Below are positions 1-9,684 of a stretch of DNA of 64,000 nt, one piece after another. How positions within the stretch are numbered: position 1 is the stretch's first letter; each line of letters starts with the position of its first letter. The stretch covers positions 1,116,001 to 1,180,000 of the forward strand of contig JBLDXI010000026.1 in assembly GCA_047495785.1 (NCBI GenBank), in the 5' to 3' direction. A model generated the notes under the pieces. It was given only the letters and a program-made list of their open reading frames with translations. It was not told where the DNA came from and did not search any database. Both the position numbers and the translations under genes were made by a program. This DNA is from Lepidodermella squamata (Eukaryota; Gastrotricha).

Positions 1-596
1 CAGCTTGTAGGCAGCGACGATTAACCATGAAGAAAGGCAGACCGAGCCCACAATTGCAACGGCAGCCATGATCATGGTGACTATTAGCAAAAAAAATATG
101 AAAAAAAAATAAAAAATTAGAGGAATTTGATTGTACCTGTTCTCGGCGAAAAACAGCAAGCTATGATAGATACAATCGTGATATCGAAAACTATAATGGT
201 TATCGTAAAGCCAAAACCGAATTCTAGGAAATACTTCATGTTTTTCGCATCATGATCCGGCTCCAAAGTAGTTGAAATACCGCTGGAATCAATCGATGAG
301 AAATTACTCGAAGGCATTAGGGTCGATGTTCCGACTACTGCACTTGGTTTACTCGTGAAAACTGCGAAAAAATTGAGCAGGTACAAGTTGTAACAGGCAA
401 TTCCTAAAACGATGGCAAGCAGGAAAATGTCCAGAGATTTGACGATGATAGCCATTTTTCGGAACGTTGAAATGTGAGGATCGCAGCTCGACGACTTGCG
501 GCAACAAAAAGCGCAACATTTCGGCGCCATAATGCGATGGCCTCGAGAAAAAAATTCATTTTCATTACGCGAATTTGTTAAGGAGGATTTTTTCAT
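1..596 (-). CDS. Multi-TM membrane protein, 3' part outside window (exons 596-137 and 80-1)
   Basis: I do not recognise the exact family. Exon 1 starts at the ATG at 596 and ends at 137 (ACAG|gtacaa). A 56-bp intron (136-81) ends in ctaatag, and exon 2 runs to the window edge in frame. The N-terminus is cytosolic-looking and Cys-rich (KCCAFCCRKSSSC), which could be palmitoylated. TM1 lies around residues 50-78. A Ser/Thr-rich loop with an NFSS glycosylation site follows. TM2 is around residues 125-150, and TM3 is encoded in exon 2 (MAAVAIVGSVCLSSWLIVAA). The layout is that of a four-TM protein of the MARVEL or claudin-like kind. A TATAAAA on the minus strand about 50 bp upstream of the ATG supports the start. 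The C-terminus is missing because the gene runs off the window. Confidence 0.7.
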
Positions 597-918
597 TTTT
601 TAAATTTCCCGTTATTTTTGTTTTTTGTTTACGTCCGTTATTTTATATAGGGCGATCTAATTTATTTCATTCGATCAGCGTTGGTTATTGTTATTATAGG
701 ATATAGAATGATGCAACGCACTGGAAGCGCGTGATTTTTTTCGTAACTGAAGAATTATTACGGCAGCAATCATCTAATATCCGCTGAGGGCGAAACGTAT
801 ACAAAAGGTGTTTTCAATTTGATACGAGGTGAATCACGAGTGCTCACCAATATGGGAGTTATTGCTCGCTTATAAATCCCCAGCCAAAGTTCTTATTCGT
901 CGGTAAAAATCATAAAAA
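597..918. other. Divergent intergenic region with two TATA-like boxes
   Basis: This is the region between the leftward membrane-protein gene and the rightward NCLX gene. I see a TATAAAA near 644-650 on the minus strand and a TATAAA at 871-876 on the plus strand. I see no coding signal in it. Confidence 0.5.
871..876 (+). promoter_or_regulatory. TATA box of the NCLX gene
   Basis: TATAAA lies 43 bp upstream of the ATG at 919. This spacing leaves a very short 5' UTR and supports the tiny first coding exon. Confidence 0.45.
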
Positions 919-3900
919 ATGCAGAATTTCGTAAGTTTTCAAAAATCATTTGACTATGATTTTAAAAAGTTAGCTTTTTTAGACCGGTGACTGCAAAGCT
1001 GTGAATGAGTTATCGGACCCCATCGAACAGTGTTTATTCATCCACGTGAGCTGTAAAAAATTTAAATAAGAAATATTCAAAAAATTTCACAAATTGAAGA
1101 AAAATCTCGCCTGTGCGCTTTCCAGCGGCTTTTTCAACTACTCTGCTTGGCTCTATTGCGGTTTCCAAGGAACTGGTCTTCGGCTGTTCGGCATAATGCT
1201 ATTCGTAAATCCATATTACAGCAATTTTACGTGATTTTTCTTATTTTTCGCAGATTTTTCTACTTTGCTTCCTGCTGATGTGTCTCGCAATAACTTCGGA
1301 TCAAATGTAAGCAAATTATCCTGTGTTATTTTCAGAATTTTACTTGAATATTTCCAGACTAACTCCAAACTTATCGGCCATTGCTCAAACTCTTCAACTC
1401 AGGTTAAAGAAATATTTTCAAACTTAATTCGATTTTTAATTACTCGAAATTTTTCAGTGAAAACATTGCGGTAAAATCTGGCGTTAAAATTTTCCTCCTT
1501 TTCGATTATCAGACTATACTGCTATTAGGGCGAAACTTTGCTACCATTCGGCTCAGGAGCCGGTGATATTTTCACGTCGATAGCAGCTGTTACAGCGCTT
1601 CGAGACGGCGATCTCAGCTTGCTCTACGGCATGCAACTCGGTTCGGGAGCATTTGCTACAACTGTGATGATAGGTTCAATTGTGGCCATTCGACCTTTCA
1701 GAACCATGCACAGGCCTTTATTGCGAGTCATCATTTTCTACATGATCGCAATTTATTGGGGTAATAAAATTACTCCCTACTTTCTATAAGTAGGTCATCT
1801 CATGCGCCAAGATTATTTTAGTATATTTTTTCTCGAAATTCCGATAAAATTCACGATTGATCGTTTTCAGCTTATTTGCTGAACCTTTTCAGCATTTTTA
1901 GGAACCTAAGTAGAACTAAGTAGAACTTTCTCAAATAAATTGTAATTCTCGCAAATTTATATTTTCGCGATTTTCAGCTTTCTTTGTAATTTGGGATGGC
2001 AAAATCGACGTAGTCGAATCGTCAATTTTTCTCGTCCTTTATTTGATCTATTTCCTGACCGTTCTTGCCGGTCCGGCTATGAATTCCCTTCTCATTAAAT
2101 GGATGGCTAAAAGGCGTAGAAATCGGTGCGAAGAACGTCGAAAATCAGCCGCAAGTCAGCATTCAATCGGTATTTTTTCCTTTTTTTCTCAATATTTTCG
2201 ATAGTTTGATTGCTTCAGGTAAAACTCGAAGGAGAAGTAGCATAAAAATAGTCATTGACCCGGTTGGCGAAAATTTGCAAAACCCGACACCGACCCCGGA
2301 AATACCCGTGGTAATTACCGAACCGGAGCCGGGTATTTTACCGACAGCTCGGATGACTCTCGAACTTCCAACTGGTATGCGTTCGAAAACCAATTCGATG
2401 AACGCTTCAATTGGGCGAGATTTCAAACAAGCCGCCGCGGTTGCCAGCCTTAAAGTCGCCTCAGTTCAGCGGTCAAATTCGGCACGGCCGTACTCGCCCG
2501 GAGCTGAAATTACCGTCACAATACCACCCCGAGTTGTGAACCTAGAACGAAATACTTCGACGTATTCAACCTCAGAAAATCGATCGTTGAGTCGAGTTGC
2601 TAAATTAATCATTAGACAAGGTTCAACTTTGCATGAAAAGAAGCGGTTTAGAAAACGGGTTAGGCGGCCCATTTCATGCCCGGCGCCAGCTGACCAGGAT
2701 GAAGAATTTTCGAAGCTGGAAAATTTCCTAATTTTCGGCTCGTCATCTTCGTCAAGTTCTGATGATGATGAAATAAACGTTAATGCGGCCGAAAATTTGA
2801 ATCACCCTCGTCAAGCGAGAAAACGGCCTAGCAAGAGACGAGTTCGCAGGGTGGCTGAAACTACGGAAGGCATTCAACTGAGTCGAATGACTTCGAACCT
2901 ATCAACAAGTAGCGGCGGGCCTCACATGTCGTTCAGCGGCAGTATTTACACGAATTCTTCAACCCCGACACCTTCATCCGAAGCTCCAGCTGTCCTATCC
3001 CATCGGTTATCAATCGCGAATATTCCAACTTTGGATCCAGGTCAAAATGAAGCTGGCACCAATTTGGAACCTAATGATAATACTTCGAGAAATTTATTTC
3101 AAACTTTTCTTAATGGGCTGAACCCATTTGCAGCAGAGAGTTGGCTTATTGACAGCGTTTTCTGGCAATGTGTTCAAATTTTGAAGGTTCCAATCGTTTT
3201 TCTGGTGCTTTTGACGACTCCAGTGGTTGATGAGGAGAAGCCACTGATGAACTGGAACCGGCTGTTAAATAGTCTACACTGCATTACATCGCCTATGTTC
3301 ATCCTTGCAGCATCCAGGCGTAAGTTAATTTCGAAAAATTATTGAAAAAATCCATTTAATTTAAATTTTAGTATCCAGTGTTACCATTGGAAATTTTGTG
3401 CCAATGTGGGTTCCAGTTTCTGCTTCCGCAGCAATTTTCGGCGTAGTAGTTTTCTTCACTTCCGGCACAGATGCGAGGCCTAAATATCACTTTGTTAGTT
3501 TTGAATTTTCGCTAATTACCCTTAATTATTCAGATTTTTCAGATTTTTGCATTTATTGGATTCGCAACAGCTTCAGCTTGGATTTACATGATCGCAAATG
3601 AGGTCGTTAATTTGATTCAATGTTTCGGGTTGGTGCTGAATCTGAGCCAGGGCCTATTGGGACTCAGTCTTCTAACATGGGGCAACAGTATTGGCGACTT
3701 CATCAATTTTATCGCCGTCGCTAAACAGGGTTTCTCAAAAATGGCTATCAGCGCTTGCTACAGCGGCTCATTATTCAGTAAAAAATTAAAATGAAAAAAT
3801 TCAATTTGTAATTTATCGAATTTTAGACACCCTGTTAGGTCTTGGCGTTCCCCTGCTCATTATTTCAGTTAATCAAGGCGGTCAGGTTCAGGTAAAATTT

Positions 3901-4135
3901 AAATCAATTTTTTTCAACATTTCTCAATTTTTTCAATTAGGTTGTTATACCGGATATTTTGATGATTTTATTCGGATTTTTGGGATTCATCATCGCCACG
4001 TCTTTCATCGCGATACCCATAATACAAAATTTTCACCTCCGCCGGCCTTTTGCCATCTACCTGTTCTGCCTTTACGTTTGTTGCCTAGTTGCCGTTATTC
4101 TATCCGAATTTAAAGTCCTAAAATTGAAGCGATGA
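919..4135 (+). CDS. SLC8B1: Mitochondrial sodium/calcium(lithium) exchanger, NCLX type
   Basis: This is a Na+/Ca2+ exchanger of the CaCA superfamily, NCLX branch, which exports Ca2+ from mitochondria in exchange for Na+. I assemble 13 exons: 919-930, 983-1045, 1100-1204, 1254-1306, 1358-1402, 1458-1470 (13 nt), 1529-1760, 1978-2169, 2219-3319, 3372-3493, 3543-3777, 3827-3891 and 3941-4135, all joining in frame. The N-terminus has the NCLX Cys pattern (C..V..LSDPIEQC.FIH..C..S.GFFNYS). The alpha-1 repeat reads LPFGSGAGDIFTSIAA and the alpha-2 repeat reads WGNSIGDFINFIAVAKQG followed by GSLFNTLLGLGVPLL. Between them is an unusually long Ser/Arg/Pro-rich cytosolic loop of about 350 residues (exon 9) that includes an acidic SSSSSSDDD stretch. 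Alpha-1 has Ser and Gly where NCLX proteins normally have Asn and Pro. I see no clear mitochondrial presequence. The gene ends tail to tail with the next one. Confidence 0.93.
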
Positions 4136-4145
4136 TATCTCACGT

Positions 4146-4162
4146 TTTATTTGCCAAATAAA
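4146..4162. terminator. Overlapping bidirectional poly(A) signals of two convergent genes
   Basis: AATAAA at 4157-4162 serves the + strand NCLX gene (stop at 4135). AATAAA on the minus strand at 4151-4146 serves the MARVEL-like gene (stop codon 4171-4169). The two stop codons are 33 bp apart, so the transcripts must overlap in their 3' UTRs. Confidence 0.6.
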
Positions 4163-4168
4163 ATTTCG

Positions 4169-4884
4169 CTAAATAATGTTTGTCCATGCTAGCGATTTCG
4201 GCACGTGTTCGAGTGCGTTCTTATCGTCATTCCAGCTGTTTTGTTTGCTGATCACACAAATGACAACAGGTGCGCCGCGATGAGTGGTTCCGGCCGCGTT
4301 ATCGCTCTTCCGGACTAATAGCGCGTTAACAGCGGGCTGGTTTTGATTGATAAGAAAACCGAACCAAATCAAGACACCGATTGCCGCAAAAATAGCTCCT
4401 TGACAATGGAAAGATTACAATTTTTCAATTATTTTATGTAATTTTTAATACCGGTCACAGCGACCCTCTTAGCAGAAGCGAAGCCGTTATTAACAGAATT
4501 TTCAGAAATTTGATTGTTTGTTATTGAAATCGCAAGCACGAAAAGGCCGAAATCTGCGATATCGATCGCTAAATTTACGAAAATTCTATCGAATCGCCAC
4601 GTTGCCCATTGATCTTTAACTGCTGGCAATAAAAAAATAATTGAAAAAAATCGCGGTATTTTTCGACTTGAAATACCAATACGTAAATTTATGGCAATCA
4701 AAATTCCGCTTGTTAATCCGGCAAAGGTGAACGAGGTGAACAGGGCGAAAGTTGCCATTGCGTCATAATCTTGCACTGGACAAGCGATAATCCCTAGAAA
4801 CGCGAGAACAACTAAACACCCGTTCAAACTCGCATCTAAGCAGTCGATAACAGACTCAACAAACCGCACCTCAGTTTGTACCAT
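4169..4884 (-). CDS. Four-TM MARVEL-like membrane protein
   Basis: Two exons are visible, 4884-4452 and 4398-4169. The intron has gtatta at its start and ttgtcaag at its end, and the codon phase is kept (VTG|AIFAAIGVLIWFGF). The product is about 220 residues with four hydrophobic helices: near residues 15-35 (NGCLVVLAFLGIIAC), 45-67 (MATFALFTSFTFAGL...), 100-120 (IDIADFGLFVLAIS) and 147-162 (FAAIGVLIWFGFL). A polar C-terminal tail of about 60 residues follows. The spacing and short loops resemble MARVEL-domain proteins, which act in vesicle and junction membranes, but I see no diagnostic motif. It converges on NCLX. Confidence 0.7.
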
Positions 4885-5098
4885 TTTACCTCAGCTTCAA
4901 GATGAAAGCAAAGAAAAAACAAGATTTTTTAAGGTGGATTTTTATTATTAAAATCAAAATTATGAATAAACGAAACAACGTGTTTCAAATATTTTTCGAT
5001 CAACAACGTGTGGCGCTTTGAATGAGAGAAAGCCATTTCGAATCATCAGCAAAATAATAAATAAACATGGGCATAATAATTTTTCAGACACCAAATGA

Positions 5099-6195
5099 TC
5101 ACGCCGAGAAACCTTCACCGAAACCGAATGAAGTGAACGCGGCGAATAGCGAGTTGCGGCGTTTTGTAGACACCTTGGCACACGACTTTTCCGAAATTTT
5201 GTAGCTCGAGCTTGGCGCAACTGTAATAGAAATTGCAAACAATTTATTATTTTGGTTCATCCTCTCAATTTCGCGGGTAAATTTACCTGAGAGGTTTGAC
5301 GTCGGCGTGATTGAGTAGCGCTTATTCGGGTGGCATGTCACCCGGCTGTTAACGGGCGGCACAGCCAGCGGCACGTTCTCCTTGTTGAGCCCGGCGCCGC
5401 TGCCGCCGCTGACAGGTGCTAGCAGCGGCGTTTGATTGCGCCGCCGCACTGTAACGAAACTGGCGGCAGGCGGCGCCGTCTTGTTGCCGGCTGATTGCGG
5501 GCTGCCGCTAATGGGCAGGACGGTGGCCAACGCGGCGGCGGACGGTTTTAGCTCGGCGAAATCCTCAGACACCCGGCCGGACTCGGGTACGGCGGGAAGG
5601 CCGTAAATCGAAGCGCGACGGAAACTCAATTTGAGAAGCTGAAAACAAAAATGGAAAAATTAATAAAAAACTTCAAAAATTCATAAAATAAGTTCATAAA
5701 TCTAGAAACAATTCTACGTAAAATCGGAAAATTCTAAATCGGAAAATTCTAAAAAATTTCAAAAATTTCAAAATTTCAAAATTTTACCTTTTGAGCATCG
5801 ATATCCACCCGATTGGTGACATTAGTGTGGCGAGTTTTCAGACTGGCCGGGGTGTGTTGAACGGTTGGCGGAGGCGGCGGCGGCATAACTAGGTCATCAT
5901 TGGAGCTGAAAAGCGGCGGGAAAAAGCCGCCCGGCAGCGATCGGCGGCTGGTGCCGCTCGACGAAAGGCGGGGCGATGCGGCTGATTCTTGGCTGTCGAA
6001 GACGGACGACGAATGAATCGACGTCATATCATCGGCGCCCATCGAAATGCAGGCGGTGGCGATGATGGCCGAGGCGGGTTTAACGCGGACTGATAAACGG
6101 AATGATCCGGACATTTCAACGAGAGAACGTCTTGCTTTTGAATAGAAAGATTCAGATTGATTGAGGTGGCGATGTTGATCTACGACTGTTGGCAT
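5099..6195 (-). CDS. Disordered protein with many basophilic kinase sites (exons 6195-5788, 5638-5287, 5220-5099)
   Basis: I do not recognise this gene. The three exons join in frame. The last intron (5286-5221, 66 bp) has no stop in frame, so it could be retained as an alternative isoform. The protein has no clear fold. It is rich in Ser, Pro and Ala, with a proline run (MPPPPPPTVQ). It has repeated R-R-x-S or R-x-S sites: ARRSLVE, SRRSLPG, RRASIY, KRYSITP, and KRRNSLF near the C-terminus. These fit PKA/AKT-like phosphorylation and 14-3-3 docking. The open frame allows a start at 6195, but a TATATAA at about 6209-6203 lies only some 10 bp upstream of that ATG. The internal ATG at 6114 (MSGSFRLS) is therefore the more likely start. 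Confidence 0.65.
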
Positions 6196-6200
6196 GTCGC

Positions 6201-6210
6201 GTTTATATAC
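6201..6210 (-). promoter_or_regulatory. TATA box deciding the start of the disordered-protein gene
   Basis: On the minus strand this reads gtatataaac. Transcription would begin about 30 bp downstream, inside the first 27 codons of the longest ORF. This favours the ATG at 6114. Confidence 0.4.
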
Positions 6211-6792
6211 TACGGCACAAGTATCTAGAAAGGACGTAGTAAAGTAGGGACAATATTTTAAAGTGGGACTGGTGGCATATCGACGTCGTTCAACGGTGTA
6301 TGCGTGCGGGATTAAAGGCCTTGGAAGCGCTGATTTAGCGACGCTTCAAGAGCGGTGCGATGGGTTGTGAAGGCCTAGAGAGGCGCGCAGCTGTGAAATC
6401 TTAGCTGGAAAGGGCCAAAACTGGAGAATTAAGGCGGCTTAACGCAGTGTGCACCACGCCTTTATCGACGAGTAGTCGCCCGTCTGAGCACACACGTGGC
6501 GGGTAAACAAACAAATATAAGAACCGATATTGGAGGGGTAACTGCTATCAAGACGTTACTCCGGTGTTTATTATTTACAACCAGAGCGCACCGGAATTCA
6601 CGGCGTATACTTATTTTGTTTGGCAGTCAAACAACGACCAGTCAAAGCGGGCCGCTCGCGCGCGCAAATGATCGCGAAGCGCCGCGATTTTTCACTGCCG
6701 TTACGTCTTGTTGCGGCCTAATAGCAATACTGCTGATTCGACGAACACGCGCGCGTGACCTGCGTAACGCGTTGATACCCAGGTCATGTCAA

Positions 6793-6804
6793 TGCGCACG
6801 CGCA
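6793..6804. promoter_or_regulatory. NRF-1-type palindrome TGCGCACGCGCA
   Basis: This 12-mer is an exact match to the NRF-1 consensus YGCGCAYGCGCR. It sits among other CGCGCG-rich stretches (near 6655, 6745, 6866 and 6896). It could be a distal control element of the leftward gene at 5099-6195, about 0.6-0.7 kb away. Binding is inferred only from the motif. Confidence 0.35.
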
Positions 6805-7087
6805 AAATCACGGCCGTTATAATATCGAGTGGAGTAATTTGATGCTAATACCCAGCTGTTATTAAAAGTGCGCGCACTACTTGCGCAATAAAACCGTTGT
6901 GCGCGCTAATTTTCGATCATGCGTTAAAAATATTGCGACCCGCTATTATCACTTTATTGCTGCTTCGGTGAAGTGACTACCAAAATGACAACTTTACAGA
7001 CACATATCAATCAACTGATCTCTTCGCGCTCATTCACGTGGTACTGGTCCCTAAATACGTTAAAAATTCTATATTTTCTCTCAATTT

Positions 7088-8223
7088 TCACCGTTTATTG
7101 TCACTTGGAGCAATTACAACTTGAATAGCGGGTAGGCGCCATCTTTTCTGGGGTTTAATGTTCATCGTAGACATGAAGGACGAAATTTTAACGGGCGCGG
7201 CTTCGCCGATTTCGAGCACCATTGCTACCTGGTAGTGGTCGACATCAAAGGCGATGCCGTCGCTCAATGCGTAATTCTCGCTATTTTTCGAGGTCGACTC
7301 GATTGCCGGCACAATAGGCGCTTTATCCGTCGCCTCGTAAGACAGCGCGATCATCATATTTGTCGTTACTTTGATCCTTTTCAAAATAAAAAAATTAAAA
7401 TTTCCGATGAATTTAAAAATGAATTTTTTCACCTGTCAGATTGTGGGACATCGTAGGTCACCCAACCCTTGGCGCCCGTTGTTTCGATTTTATTGACGCC
7501 GTCCCAATATAGTTCGTCGTTATCGATATGGACGAGATTGATGTAAAAAATTTGCCCACTTTCGGCATTTTCGTCAATATACTTCCATTGCACAATTTCG
7601 CCTTCACATGGCATCTAAAAATTATTGAAAAAAATTGAAATAAATTTTACAAATTTGAAATTTAATCTTACCGTCATATTGACAAAAATTTGTAAATTCG
7701 TGTTTGTTGTTACGAAAATCTATAAATAAAGTGGTAAATTTAATGGGAAAATACCGAAAATTGCGAAAAATACCGAAGGATCAGCCAGAGGACAAACACC
7801 CGTCACGCAGCTCCCACAAGAGGAATCTGATGTAACGTCCGATTTTTCTGAATTTTTCTGAGCAGGTTTGGCGCGGTCGATTTTCGAAATATCAAGCGAA
7901 ATTTCATTTTGCCTAGGATTTGTTTGGATATTTTTCGGGGTTTCGCCCGATTTTTTCGGCACGTTATTCGAGGCAGTTTTAGGCCGGTGAGCTTTTTCGT
8001 AGACAGACCACGCAAGTTTGATGTATTTAACCGTCGGCCGCGTGTAGTAGCCGGCGAGGAAGGCGAGCGCGATCCAGACAACCCAGGCGTATCGCCATCG
8101 CGAGAAGGTTGAAATTTGAAATTGGATGAAGGCGAACAGGCGCATGACGTTGGTATTGGCGTAGCGCCCAGCGTAGTGGTCGTCGTCATTGTCGTACCTA
8201 CTCTTGCCTGAGTGGAACACCAT
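7088..8223 (-). CDS. Type II membrane protein with an extracellular C-terminal domain of unknown family
   Basis: I do not recognise the family. Four exons join in frame: 8223-7774, 7719-7672, 7614-7433 and 7376-7088. An N-terminal cytosolic segment of about 40 residues (Asp/His-rich) precedes one TM helix around residues 42-62 (YAWVVWIALAFLAGYY). A charged Lys/Ser/Pro stem then ends in CGSCVTGVCPLADPS. The C-terminal part, about 175 residues and Trp/Tyr-rich (VQWKYIDENAESGQIFYI, GAKGWVTYDVP), looks like a beta-sandwich with predicted NMT glycosylation. No catalytic motif is visible. The acceptor of exon 4 is the gaaaag just before GATCAAAG. The next AG would bring an early stop. Confidence 0.68.
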
Positions 8224-9684
8224 GCTTGATACCGGGTTGAATTGCGCTTTTTAACTGAGCTCAATGAGTCACCCTGGCTATGCACACCGTGCCCTTTTAC
8301 CGGGCTGAGGTAGAGAGTACGCTTTCAAAGTAGGCCGTCTGTCAGTTGTGTTGCTGTAATACGGAAAGGTTATTTCAATGACAGGATTGGCCCGATTCAT
8401 AAGCGAATGGATAAAGTAATGAGCGCTATTCTCGCTATAAAATTTGTTGCTGCTAAAAAAATACAACAAAATACCCACAATTTTATGAATATTCCGATTC
8501 ACTAAAATCACCAACAAATAACAGCCACGTATATGAAAATAATTTAAAAAAAAACCTCAGTGATTAAAGTGATGGAGATAAACGTCCGTAAAATCTCAGT
8601 CATTTGTTTTCCTCTCCTTTTTTATTAATTTCACTTTAATTTCACCAGGCACGCGGCAGCTTCAATTTTCGCGGCTTCAATATAGAGCGTGTCGTCTTTA
8701 GTAATCATCCAACACTCATTTCTGGCCCGAGCTGTCTTCGAGAGCAATTGAAGTTTTAATGAGAAAGTCGTATTTTGCTTGAAAAGCAATGCTATTTAAA
8801 TATTTATAGTAAGCAAAATTCGTTGTTTGGTCATTGACAATTCATCAGACGATTTGAGGTAAATTTCAAAACCCCATCAACATTTTTGAAGGCTGATTTT
8901 GCTATTGACACATGAAACAGGGGCTCGCCCCTTAAATGTGGCTTGCCGCATTAAAATGGGTCCAAATTTTGGCACCGCTAAAAATGAGGTTCCAACACGA
9001 AATTTAAGCGTCCTGGCACTAAATTTGTCATATTCTTTGAGATTTCGGCGTTTTCGTTTTATGATCGATACAGATGATGGCCTCCCTGAACCTAGGATTT
9101 TTATTTTAGCTAACTGGCGTGCTAGGCTACGCAAGAAAAGTATCGATGTTGGGTTCCACGACGGATGATATCGGAAAAATCACTGATTTGCAAAATCGAT
9201 ACTCAAAATCGATATCGGTTCTGCAGGCTGAAGTATAACTCATAAACTGACCGCTCATATCGTAAAATACGCGTAGTATAAAGATCTATCGGTTAGGCAT
9301 TATGGCAAAATAATTAGATTCCAGAGAAGACATGAAACTCGAGAAAGCATATTTATAAGATATTTAGTGCCGAAGTGCTGGAACCCTAAATTTAGGGGGC
9401 AACTTGGCACACCCTTTAAAAATGCCCTAAATTGGGCGGCAAAAAAACAACCGTGTGTCATTTCACGTCAGCACGGCTGAACAAATGAGCTGATTTCCCT
9501 CCCTGTTCGAGCTGCTGTTAAAAACCGAGGGGGTCTCGACAATTTTAATTGAAAATAAGCCATCTTTCTTTTCACAACGTGACTACATTGCAGCCATCTC
9601 TGCTGCGACATTTTGTGGGAGGAGTTAAACATATACTAGTAGTCAATCCTACAACTTCAGTTTTAAATAATAAATCGCTTTCTC
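8224..9684. other. Intergenic region, no gene seen
   Basis: Open frames here (for example 8278-8517 and 8899-9168) have no domain, splice or start support. A 14-bp perfect palindrome CCCTAAATTTAGGG lies at 9384-9397, upstream of the GPCR gene. Confidence 0.5.

Larger units (their letters stand above)
6196..7087. other. Intergenic CpG-rich upstream region
   Basis: This lies upstream of the leftward gene at 5099-6195 and downstream of the leftward gene at 7088-8223. Positions 6640-6910 are strongly enriched in CGCG/TGCGC motifs. A long open frame at 6496-6822 shows no domain or splice support, and I treat it as chance. Confidence 0.5.

Noticed and set aside
6496-6822. 108-codon ORF
   Set aside because: Arg-rich translation of CGCG-rich DNA, no domain, no splice context. 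Better explained as upstream sequence.
7803-8285. 160-codon minus-strand ORF
   Set aside because: Shadow frame of the real exon 8223-7774, whose reading gives a TM protein that splices on in frame.
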